From Actinacidiphila acidipaludis (GTDB lineage Bacteria; Actinomycetota; Actinomycetes; Streptomycetales; Streptomycetaceae), in the NCBI RefSeq assembly GCF_019890725.1, contig NZ_JAINZZ010000012.1:80779-144778 (forward strand): a stretch of 64,000 nt of DNA, read 5' to 3'. Each line of letters begins with the position of its first letter. Position 1 is the first letter of the stretch. Both the position numbers and the translations under genes were made by a program. The notes below the pieces were generated by a model. The model was not told where the DNA came from. It saw only the letters and a list, made by a program, of their open reading frames with translations, and did no database searches. Positions 57,158 through 64,000 of this stretch are shown here, one piece after another.

Positions 57158-58315
57158 ATGGAGGCGATGGGCTCTCCAGGGCGGTCCCGGATGTCGCGGG
57201 CGCTGCGGTCCCCGTGGGGGCGGCTCGCTGCACCGCTCGCCGTCGTCGCCGTCCTGCTGAGCGCGGACCTGGCCGGCGGGACCGCGATCCGGATCGGCGG
57301 CCTGATGATCGCGGTGCCCGCGCTGTGCGCGGTGTTCCTCGGGCCCGGCCAGATACTGGTCATCACGGTCGTGACCATGGTCTGCGTGGTGCTGGCGGCG
57401 CAGAACAACCACCAGTTCGACACGACGAACTTCCCGGTCGTGATGGCCACCGTCGTGCTGATCGGCGTGGGCGCCGTCGCCGGGTCCGCGCTGCGGGTCA
57501 GACGTGAGCGCCAGCTCGCCCAGGTCCGCTGGGTGGCCACCGCCGCCCAGCAGCTGCTGCTGCGCCCGCTGCCCGGCCGGCTCGGCCCGCTCACCCTGGC
57601 CTCGCTCTACATGGCGGCCGAGGAGGAGGCGGCCATCGGCGGCGACCTGTACGCGGCGACCGTGCTCGACAACGGCGACGCCCGGCTGATGGTCGGCGAC
57701 GTCCAGGGCAAGGGCATGGCCGCCGTCGAGGTGGCGAACTTCCTGCTGGCCGGCTTCCGGCGGGCCGCCCGCCGCAGCGTCGACCTGCCGGACCTGCCCT
57801 GCTACCTGGACAAACGGCTGCGCGAGGACCTCGCCGACGCCGCGGAGAGCGCGCTGCCCGCTCCCGACGGGGTGCGGACCGCGCCACGCAGCGGGCCGCG
57901 CACGCTGGAGGGATTCGTCACCGCCGTGCTGGTCGACGTGGCCGCCGGGTGCACGCGGCTGCGGATCGCCAACTGCGGGCATCCGCCGCCGCTGCTGGTG
58001 CGCGACAGCACCGTGCGGCGACTGATGCCGGAGGTCCCCGCGCTCCCGCTCGGGCTCGGCGACATCGGCGAGGAGCGGCACGACGTGGACACCTATCCGA
58101 TGGAGCCCGGCGACATCCTGCTGCTCTACACCGACGGCGTCACCGAGACCCGCGACGAGGGCGGTGTCTTCTACCCGCTCGCCGACCGGCTCTGCTCCTG
58201 GTCCGCCGACACCCCCGACGTGCTGCTGCGGCACCTGCACGACGACCTGCTCGCGTACGCGGCGGAGCAGCTGACCGACGACGTGGCGATGGTCGCGATC
58301 CAGCGCGCCGCCTGA
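57158..58315 (+). CDS. Membrane-bound SpoIIE-type PP2C phosphatase
   Basis: The 385-residue protein has three to four N-terminal membrane helices (about residues 24-110), a short basic linker, and a SpoIIE/PP2C domain (about 150-385). The metal aspartates are in AIGGDLYAAT and MVGDVQGKGMAAVEV, with LLYTDGVTE near the end. It would dephosphorylate anti-sigma antagonists at the membrane. ATG 57158 lies six bases after TAACTT, so the transcript may be leaderless; ATG 57191 is an alternative. A truncated sigma gene lies immediately upstream, and a stress protein is convergent. Confidence 0.88.
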   Translation: MEAMGSPGRSRMSRALRSPWGRLAAPLAVVAVLLSADLAGGTAIRIGGLMIAVPALCAVFLGPGQILVITVVTMVCVVLAAQNNHQFDTTNFPVVMATVVLIGVGAVAGSALRVRRERQLAQVRWVATAAQQLLLRPLPGRLGPLTLASLYMAAEEEAAIGGDLYAATVLDNGDARLMVGDVQGKGMAAVEVANFLLAGFRRAARRSVDLPDLPCYLDKRLREDLADAAESALPAPDGVRTAPRSGPRTLEGFVTAVLVDVAAGCTRLRIANCGHPPPLLVRDSTVRRLMPEVPALPLGLGDIGEERHDVDTYPMEPGDILLLYTDGVTETRDEGGVFYPLADRLCSWSADTPDVLLRHLHDDLLAYAAEQLTDDVAMVAIQRAA

Positions 58316-58354
58316 CCGCCGGCGGGCGACCGCGCGAGTCGGCGGCCGCACCCG

Positions 58355-58807
58355 TCAGGGGACGACGACCACCGGCCAGCGGCCGGCCTTGACCAGGCGG
58401 GTGCCGGTGGCGCCCCACAGGCGGTGACCCAGGGTGTGCGAGGCGCCCACCACGACCGTGTCGGCACGCCGCTCCTCGGCGACCTGCGCTATGCCGGCCA
58501 CCGGGTCGCCGACCGGCAGGACCTCGTACTCCCAGCGCAGCGTCCGCGCCTCGGCCATGCAGCCCAGGCCCGCCGCCACCCGGCGCCGCAGCTCGCCCGC
58601 CGCCGACAGGTCAGTGCCGGCGAGCATCCAGGCGGCGCCGGCCAGCATGGCGACCGGGTGGGCGGGGAGCACGTGGACCAGGACGAGCAGCGCGTCCTGG
58701 CGGCGGGCCAGGCCCACGGCGTAGGCGACCGCGCGCCAGGAGGTGTCGGAACCGTCGAGTCCGGCGACGACGACCCGCGAGCCGTCGCCTCTGTGTGACA
58801 GGCTCAC
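58355..58807 (-). CDS. Universal stress protein
   Basis: The 150-residue UspA-domain protein has VVVAGLDGSDTSWRAVAYAVGLA at its start and VVVGASHTLGHRLWGATGTRLVKAG at its end. The latter is close to the ATP-binding G-x2-G-x9-G-S/T motif. GTG 58807 is seven bases after the exporter gene ends, so expression is coupled to that exporter. Its role would be stress survival or tuning of the transporter; neither is established. Confidence 0.85.
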   Translation of the reverse strand: MSLSHRGDGSRVVVAGLDGSDTSWRAVAYAVGLARRQDALLVLVHVLPAHPVAMLAGAAWMLAGTDLSAAGELRRRVAAGLGCMAEARTLRWEYEVLPVGDPVAGIAQVAEERRADTVVVGASHTLGHRLWGATGTRLVKAGRWPVVVVP

Positions 58808-58814
58808 CTGCTGC

Positions 58815-60500
58815 CTACGGCTGCACGGCGTCGGACCCGGTGGCGCTGCCCGCCGTGGCCTCCTCCTTGTCGGCGAAGGCCGCGGCGGTGGTGCGCAGCG
58901 GGACCTCCTTGATCATCAGCGCGAGGACGAACGCCAGGACCAGGACGCCCGCGCCGACCAGGAAGGCCACGTTGATCGCGTCGGTGAAGCCGGTCTTGAA
59001 CGGGTGGGCGAGCGCCGGGTCGAGCCGCTTGAGGAACGACGTGTCGTTGAGCGAGCCGGAGTTGCCGCCCGACGCCGCCGAGAGGATCTTCACCTGGTCC
59101 GGGTGCGCCTGCGCGGCCTGCTGGAACGCGGCGGTGCCGCGGGCCTCGGCGAAGGCCGAGCCGATCTTGCCGCCCACCACGGAGTAGACGATCGACAGGA
59201 AGACCGCGACGCCGAGCGTGCCGCCCATCTGGCGGAAGAAGGTCGCCGACGAGGTCGCCACGCCGATGTCCCGCGGCGGCACGGCGTTCTGCATCGCCAG
59301 CACCAGGGTCTGCATGTTCAGGCCCAGACCGGCGCCGACCACGAACATGGCCAGGTCGATGTAGAACAGGCTGCTGTCGGCGGACAGCTGCCACAGCATC
59401 AGCATGCCCGCGACCAGCAGCAGACAGCCGATCACCGGGAAGATCTTGTAGCGGCCGGTCTTCGAGGTGACCTGGCCGGACACCATCGAGAAGACCATGA
59501 TCCCCAGCATCAGCGGCAGGGTCAGCAGACCCGCCTTGGTGGGCGAGTTGCCCTTGACGAGCTGCAGGTACAGCGGGATCAGCGTGATGCCGCCGAACAT
59601 GCCGATACCGATGATCGCCGACTGCGCCGAGCCGACCGAGAACACGCCGTTGCGGAACAGCCGCATGGGCAGCAGAGCCTCGTCGCCCGCCTTGCGCTCG
59701 AAGACGAGGAAGAGGACGGTGCCGACGACGCCGATGCCGTAGCAGAGGAGCGAGGTCACGCTGCCCCAGCCCCACTCGCGGCCCTGCTCGGCCACGATCA
59801 GCAGCGGCACCAGCGCGATCATCAGCGCGACCGCGCCGGGGTAGTCGATGCGGTGCGGGCGGCGCTCCTGGTGGACGTGCAGCACCTTGGCCACCACGGC
59901 CATCGCAACGATGCCGATCGGCACGTTGATCAGGAAGATCCAGCGCCAGCCGTCGATGCCCAGGAGCTGGTCCTGGCCGGCCAGCGCACCGCCGATCACC
60001 GGCCCGAGCACGCTGGAGGTGGCGAACGTGGCCATGAAGTACCCCTGGTACCTGGCCCGTTCACGCGGCGGGATGATGTCGCCGATGATCGCCAGCGCCA
60101 GCGAGAACAGACCGCCCGCGCCGATGCCCTGGAACGCCCGGAAGGCGGCCAGCATGTACATCGAGGTGGAGAGCATGCACAGCGCCGAGCCGACGATGAA
60201 CACCGCGATGGCGAAGAGGAAGAAGGGCTTGCGGCCGTACTGGTCGGACAGCTTGCCGTAGAGCGGGGTGGCGATGGTCGAGGTGATCAGGAAGGCCGTG
60301 GTCACCCACGCCTGCGCGGTGAGCCCGTTGAGGCTCTCACCTATGCGGTAGATCGCCGTCGAGACCACGGTCTGGTCGAGCGCCGCCAGGAACATGCCCA
60401 GCAGCAGTCCCGAGAGGATCACCATGATCTGGCGATGCGAATAACCCGTCGGTGGTGCCTTGTCGATGCCGGCCGGCGCGGCGTCTGCTGCAGCTGTCAT
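58815..60500 (-). CDS. MFS drug exporter, DHA2/EmrB-QacA type
   Basis: The 561-residue 14-helix exporter has family motifs GMFLAALDQTVVSTAIYRIGESL (motif D1 region), LYGKLSDQYGRKPFFLFAI (motif A) and GPVIGGALAG (motif C). It exports hydrophobic drugs or metabolites by proton antiport. AGGAGG precedes ATG 60500. It is followed seven bases later by a stress-protein gene. The upstream 480-bp region is unusually long and has short repeats, but no adjacent regulator gene is seen. Confidence 0.92.
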   Translation of the reverse strand: MTAAADAAPAGIDKAPPTGYSHRQIMVILSGLLLGMFLAALDQTVVSTAIYRIGESLNGLTAQAWVTTAFLITSTIATPLYGKLSDQYGRKPFFLFAIAVFIVGSALCMLSTSMYMLAAFRAFQGIGAGGLFSLALAIIGDIIPPRERARYQGYFMATFATSSVLGPVIGGALAGQDQLLGIDGWRWIFLINVPIGIVAMAVVAKVLHVHQERRPHRIDYPGAVALMIALVPLLIVAEQGREWGWGSVTSLLCYGIGVVGTVLFLVFERKAGDEALLPMRLFRNGVFSVGSAQSAIIGIGMFGGITLIPLYLQLVKGNSPTKAGLLTLPLMLGIMVFSMVSGQVTSKTGRYKIFPVIGCLLLVAGMLMLWQLSADSSLFYIDLAMFVVGAGLGLNMQTLVLAMQNAVPPRDIGVATSSATFFRQMGGTLGVAVFLSIVYSVVGGKIGSAFAEARGTAAFQQAAQAHPDQVKILSAASGGNSGSLNDTSFLKRLDPALAHPFKTGFTDAINVAFLVGAGVLVLAFVLALMIKEVPLRTTAAAFADKEEATAGSATGSDAVQP

Positions 60501-60986
60501 GGAGCCGTGTCCTCCTGGTGCCCGGATGCGTCAGGCCCTCGCGGCCCTGCGCGGCCCGGGGCTTCTTACTTGCCCAGGGCAACGTCCAGGCCAAGATTAC
60601 GCCAGGTAGGCAGAGCCGGACTCAAGTGCGCCTGGTGGGGGTCGCGATCGAGCCGTGCCGCGGACGTCCGGGCCGAGGAAAGGGACGACCCTGGGCTCCC
60701 CGAGGCGCCCGGGACGCGCGGACGAGCCCGCTTCCGACGTTGAAACATCGGATCTCCCTTCCTGTGGCCTTTCTTGCTGTTCGCTCCGAAAGGCAGACCA
60801 AAGGGCCACTTCCCGCGTCAACACTGCTCAACTGCCGCGCCATCCTGTGTGATCCTGTGTGATCGGCCGGGCATGTGCACAAGTCTTGACACCCTCGAAC
60901 AGCCCCAGGAGCATCAGACATCGGATCTGTTGCTGTGCTGTGGCCATTTCTTGGTGGCCGTACCGCGCCCACGAACGGAGTTCCGC
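60501..60986. other. Long divergent intergenic region
   Basis: No gene is supported between the exporter and the GH95 enzyme. The region has lower GC in its middle, a 10-bp tandem repeat ATCCTGTGTG (60842-60861), and ACATCGGATCT twice (60745-60755 and 60918-60928). A TTGACA (60886-60891) may be a -35 for the fucosidase, with a weak GAGCAT 17 bp on. The paired 11-mers could be regulator sites. Confidence 0.5.
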
Positions 60987-63491
60987 ATGCCCGTGCCCGG
61001 AGCGACCCCGCCGTACCGGCCGTCCGACCGCGACACCCCCGGCAGCCACCCGGGCGGCGCCCACCAGGGGGAGGCAGCCGCCGACCGCGCCGGGCTCACG
61101 CGCCGGGCCGCGCTGCGCGGCGCCGGTTCGCTGGGCGCCCTGCTCGCGCTGTCCGCCCTGCCCGAGTTCACCGCGTCGGCCGCCGCCGCACCCGGCCCGG
61201 ACCAACGCCCGCACGCGGCCCACCTGGTGCCCCAGGACCAGGCCGTCACCCTCTGGTACGGCACACCCGGCACCGAGCAGCTCATCATCGAGCAGGGCCT
61301 CCCGCTCGGCAACGGCCGGCTCGGCGCGCTGACCACCGGGGACCCCGCGCGGGACGCCTTCTACCTCACCGACGTCACCCTGTGGACCGGCGGCGCCAAC
61401 GCCGTCCTCGGTTCGGACGGCCAGTTCCCGTACGACTCCACGGGGTTCGGCACCTTCGGGCTGCTGGCGAAGGCCTACCTCGACCTGCCCGCGCACACCG
61501 CGGACGCCGTCAGCGGCTACCGCCGGACGCTCGACCTCAGCAACGGCCTGGTGACGACCAGCTACCGGGTCGGCGGCGTCACCTACCACCGCGAGACGTA
61601 CGCCAGCCACCCCGACGACGTGGTGGTCGTCCGGCTCACCCAGAGCGGCGGCGGCGCCTACACGGGATCGCTGTCGCTGAACGGCACCCGCGGCGAGACG
61701 TCCGCCGCCGAACCGGACGGCCGGGCCACCGCGTTCACGGCGACGCTCGCCAACGGCCTGCGCTACGCGGCCGTGGCGCGGGCCGTCGGCCGCGGCGGCG
61801 ATGTCACGGTCTCCGGCGACACGGTGACCTTCACCGGCTGCCGCGAGGTGGTCCTCGTCCTCAGCGGCGGGACCAGCTACGCGCCGGACGCCGCGACGGG
61901 CTTCATGAACCCGGCCGCCGACCCGCTGGCCCTGTCCCGCGGCAAGGCCGCGGCGGCCGCCGGCGTGGCCGGTGCCGCCCTGCTGGCCACCCATGTCGCC
62001 GACTACCAGCGGCTGCAGCGGACCATGACCGTGGACCTCGGCACCTCCACCGACGCCCAGCGGGCCATGGACACCGCGGCCCGGCTCACCGCCCGTGCCA
62101 CCCCCGGCGCGGCTGCCGACCCCGAACTCGAGGCTTCGTACCTGCAGTTCGGCCGGTACCTGCTGATCTGCGGATCACGCGGCAGTCTCCCGCTGAACCT
62201 CCAGGGCCTGTGGCTCGACCGCGACGACCCGGCGTGGATGGCGGACTACCACACCGACATCAACATCCAGATGAACTACTGGCTGCCCGACCGGGCCGGA
62301 CTGCCGGACTGCTTCGACGCGTTCACCGACTACTGCCTGAGCCAGCTCCCGTCCTGGCAGGACGCGACGACCCGGCTGTTCCAGGACCCCCGCAACGGCT
62401 TCCGCAACACCTCGGGGACGGTGGCCGGCTGGACGGTCGCCATCTCCACCAACCCCTACGGCGGCAACGGCTGGTGGTGGCACCCGGCGGGCGGCGCGTG
62501 GCTGTCGAACGCGCTCTACGACCACTACGCCTACACCCAGGACGCCGCCCATCTCGCCAGGATCTACCCGCTGCTGAAGGGCGCCTGCCAGTTCTGGGAG
62601 GCGCGGCTGGTGACCACCACGGTCACCGACCCGGACACCGGCGCGACCCGGCAGGTCCTCGTCGACGACCACGACTGGTCGCCGGAGCAGGGACCCACCG
62701 ACGCCATCGGCATCACCTACGCCCAGGAACTCGTCTGGCAGCTCTTCCGCAACTACCGGGAGGCGGCCGCCGTGCTGGGCCGGGACGCCGGATACGCCGG
62801 GGTGATCGGCGGCCTGCAGGACCGGCTCTACCTGCCGCGGGTCAGCGCCACGACCGGCTGGCTGGAGGAGTGGATGACCGACGCCAACCTCGGCGACACC
62901 ACTCACCGCCATCTGTCGCCGCTGGCCGGCCTCTTCCCCGGCGACCGGATCAACCTCCAGGACTCGCCGCCGTCCCTGATCGCGGGCGCCACCGCGCTGC
63001 TGACCGCGCGCGGCATGATCAGCTACGGCTGGGGGAGTGCCTGGCGGGCGCTGTGCTGGGCACGCCTGAAGAACGCGGACAAGGCCTACCAGCTCGTGCT
63101 CGCGGTCCTGAAGCCGTCGGTCTCCCACAGCAACGGCACCGGGATCAACATGTTCGACATGTACCAGCTCGGCAGCGACAGTTCGACGTTCCAGATCGAC
63201 GCCAACTTCGGCACGCCGTCGGCGATGGTGGAGATGCTGGTGCAGTCGCGGCCGGGCCGGATCGAGCTGCTGCCCGCGCTGCCGTCCGCCTGGGCGGCCT
63301 CGGGCAGCGTCACCGGCGTCGGCGCGCGCGGCGGGTTCAGCGTGGACCTGGCGTGGACCACCGGCCGGGTCACCCGGGTGACGGTGCGCGGCCGGGCCGG
63401 GACCACCACGACCGTGGTCGCCGGGGCGTGGAGCCGCGCGGTGACCGTCCCGGCCGGCGGATCGGTGACGTTCCACCCCGGTCGCGGCTGA
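60987..63491 (+). CDS. Tat-exported glycoside hydrolase family 95 (alpha-fucosidase type)
   Basis: The 834-residue enzyme has a Tat signal (Arg39-Arg40 in LTRRAALRGAG, a hydrophobic stretch, and Ala-rich cleavage near residue 68). It then shows the GH95 layout: an N-terminal beta-domain (VTLWYGTPGTEQLIIEQGLPLGNGRLGA), an (alpha/alpha)6 barrel and a C-terminal beta-domain. Catalytic candidates are the Asn residues in DYHTDINIQMNYW, Glu567 in WSPEQGPTDAIG, and Asp738 in FQIDANFG. The family inverts alpha-1,2-L-fucosyl or L-galactosyl bonds. ATG 60987 follows CGGAG. It probably degrades plant or host glycans outside the cell. Confidence 0.92.
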   Translation: MPVPGATPPYRPSDRDTPGSHPGGAHQGEAAADRAGLTRRAALRGAGSLGALLALSALPEFTASAAAAPGPDQRPHAAHLVPQDQAVTLWYGTPGTEQLIIEQGLPLGNGRLGALTTGDPARDAFYLTDVTLWTGGANAVLGSDGQFPYDSTGFGTFGLLAKAYLDLPAHTADAVSGYRRTLDLSNGLVTTSYRVGGVTYHRETYASHPDDVVVVRLTQSGGGAYTGSLSLNGTRGETSAAEPDGRATAFTATLANGLRYAAVARAVGRGGDVTVSGDTVTFTGCREVVLVLSGGTSYAPDAATGFMNPAADPLALSRGKAAAAAGVAGAALLATHVADYQRLQRTMTVDLGTSTDAQRAMDTAARLTARATPGAAADPELEASYLQFGRYLLICGSRGSLPLNLQGLWLDRDDPAWMADYHTDINIQMNYWLPDRAGLPDCFDAFTDYCLSQLPSWQDATTRLFQDPRNGFRNTSGTVAGWTVAISTNPYGGNGWWWHPAGGAWLSNALYDHYAYTQDAAHLARIYPLLKGACQFWEARLVTTTVTDPDTGATRQVLVDDHDWSPEQGPTDAIGITYAQELVWQLFRNYREAAAVLGRDAGYAGVIGGLQDRLYLPRVSATTGWLEEWMTDANLGDTTHRHLSPLAGLFPGDRINLQDSPPSLIAGATALLTARGMISYGWGSAWRALCWARLKNADKAYQLVLAVLKPSVSHSNGTGINMFDMYQLGSDSSTFQIDANFGTPSAMVEMLVQSRPGRIELLPALPSAWAASGSVTGVGARGGFSVDLAWTTGRVTRVTVRGRAGTTTTVVAGAWSRAVTVPAGGSVTFHPGRG

Positions 63492-63518
63492 CCCGCCGCT
63501 TCCGGGCCGCTCCCGGCG

Positions 63519-63574
63519 GCCCTGCCCCGCCTGTCCTGCCCGTCCCTCCCGGCCGGGGCGTGGCGGGGCAGGGC
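63519..63574. terminator. GH95 gene terminator
   Basis: GCCCTGCCCCGCC (63519-63531) pairs perfectly with GGCGGGGCAGGGC (63562-63574). The 30-base loop has its own CCGGCCGG hairpin potential. It begins 28 bp after the fucosidase stop. Confidence 0.65.
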
Positions 63575-63602
63575 TGTCACCACCCGGTCGTAGCATGCGG
63601 CC

Positions 63603-63947
63603 ATGGCCGATCCGGAGTTCCCCGACGCCCTCGTCGAGCTGCAACGACGAAGCGACCAGGCATGGGCGGACGTCGAGGCGCACCGCCGCGACGTGGACGG
63701 CCGCCGCCATCGCGACGCGCAGTCCGAGGGCGCCGGGCCCGACCCGGCGCGGCCGTGGGCCGGGCCCGCCCTGCCGCCGTGGACGGAGACCGAGGACGCC
63801 CGGTACGAGGAGCTGATGGCCGCCGCCCGCACGGCGGGCGAGGAACTGCACCGTGCCCTGGCCGACTCGGGTCTCGGCGGCGGCGCCGAGGTGGTGCGGG
63901 GACTGCGCAAGGCGGCGGGACCCGAAGAGCCGGGCCCGCGCGAGTAG
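63603..63947 (+). CDS. Small hypothetical helical protein
   Basis: The 114-residue charged protein has two helical segments (about 8-40 and 62-95) with heptad-like spacing, separated by a Pro/Trp-rich loop (PARPWAGPALPPW). There is no signal, cysteine or membrane helix. I do not recognise the family. ATG 63603 lies six bases after TAGCAT (63591-63596), so a leaderless transcript is likely. A strong hairpin overlaps its stop codon, supporting a complete, independent gene. Confidence 0.7.
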   Translation: MADPEFPDALVELQRRSDQAWADVEAHRRDVDGRRHRDAQSEGAGPDPARPWAGPALPPWTETEDARYEELMAAARTAGEELHRALADSGLGGGAEVVRGLRKAAGPEEPGPRE

Positions 63948-63966
63948 ACAGCGCGGACCCGGCTCT
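63926..63966. terminator. Hairpin over the final stop codon
   Basis: AGAGCCGGGCCCGCGC (63926-63941) pairs with 63951-63966 at 15 of 16 positions. The 9-base loop contains the TAG stop. This is a terminator-like structure for the small gene. Confidence 0.6.
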
Positions 63967-64000
63967 CCGGGACGACCGACCAGGCGGGTTGCCCGGCGGG

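Noticed and set aside
53962..57594. A minus-strand frame of 1210 codons across the zinc-ribbon SDR, LacI and phosphatase genes
   Set aside because: It is a shadow: the encoded sequence has no domain and the overlapping genes are well supported.

Overview
The window is chromosomal DNA from a high-GC actinobacterium, most likely a Streptomyces or close relative. The evidence is a GC content above 70%, strong G/C bias at third codon positions, frequent GTG starts, dense TetR/GntR/LacI/MarR/ArsR regulators, SigE- and SnoaL-type ECF sigma factors, SpoIIE-type phosphatases and Tat-type secretion signals. One copy of a short GC-rich intergenic sequence that I recall as common in Streptomyces genomes is also present (22096-22129). 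I see no rRNA, tRNA, CRISPR array, transposase, integrase or phage gene. The content is accessory metabolism and regulation rather than housekeeping genes.

Layout. 1-9.6 kb: a molybdopterin oxidoreductase, an aldehyde and an alcohol dehydrogenase, a TetR/DUF402 pair, an acyl-CoA dehydrogenase, a second TetR and a MaoC hydratase. Two families of shared palindromes look like operators linking these genes. 9.6-15.7 kb: amidase, secreted Ntn-hydrolase (penicillin-acylase type) and an alpha/beta hydrolase. 16-20.2 kb: a four-gene operon of SDR, acyl-CoA ligase, TetR and quinone-reductase-like MDR enzyme. 20.2-22.3 kb: a lower-GC island with a SigE-family sigma factor and a membrane PASTA protein, bounded by a near-identical direct repeat. 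22.3-24.6 kb: a kinase plus acyl-CoA dehydrogenase pair resembling a split ACAD10/11 module. 24.8-29.3 kb: sugar-acid genes (glucarate dehydratase, GntP permease, gluconate kinase, GntR regulator).

29.3-35.2 kb: MarR with a DHA2 exporter, two DUF202 membrane proteins, and an MFS transporter with a divergent ArsR-like regulator. 35.2-42.6 kb: Nudix hydrolase, AtuA-type protein, pirin, a small protein, and a PAS-SpoIIE phosphatase followed by an MHS-type symporter. 42.7-46.3 kb: MDR reductase with divergent TetR, and a SnoaL-type ECF sigma factor with a divergent NAD(P)-binding epimerase-like gene. 46.3-51.3 kb: universal stress protein with an ion transporter, a FUSC membrane protein and a MarC protein. 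51.5-56.7 kb: an M15-like exported protein, fumarylacetoacetase, a zinc-ribbon SDR without its catalytic Tyr, and a LacI regulator. 56.8-60.5 kb: a truncated sigma gene, a membrane SpoIIE phosphatase, a second stress protein and a DHA2 exporter. 61-64 kb: a Tat-exported GH95 fucosidase and a small hypothetical gene.

Two wider patterns run through the window. Several genes appear to be transcribed from a TANNNT -10 box only 6-7 nt before the start codon, implying leaderless mRNAs. Three genes end inside short tandem repeats that include their stop codons. Functionally the window reads as fatty-acid/CoA, alcohol/aldehyde and sugar-acid catabolism, each under local regulators, interleaved with stress and signalling genes.
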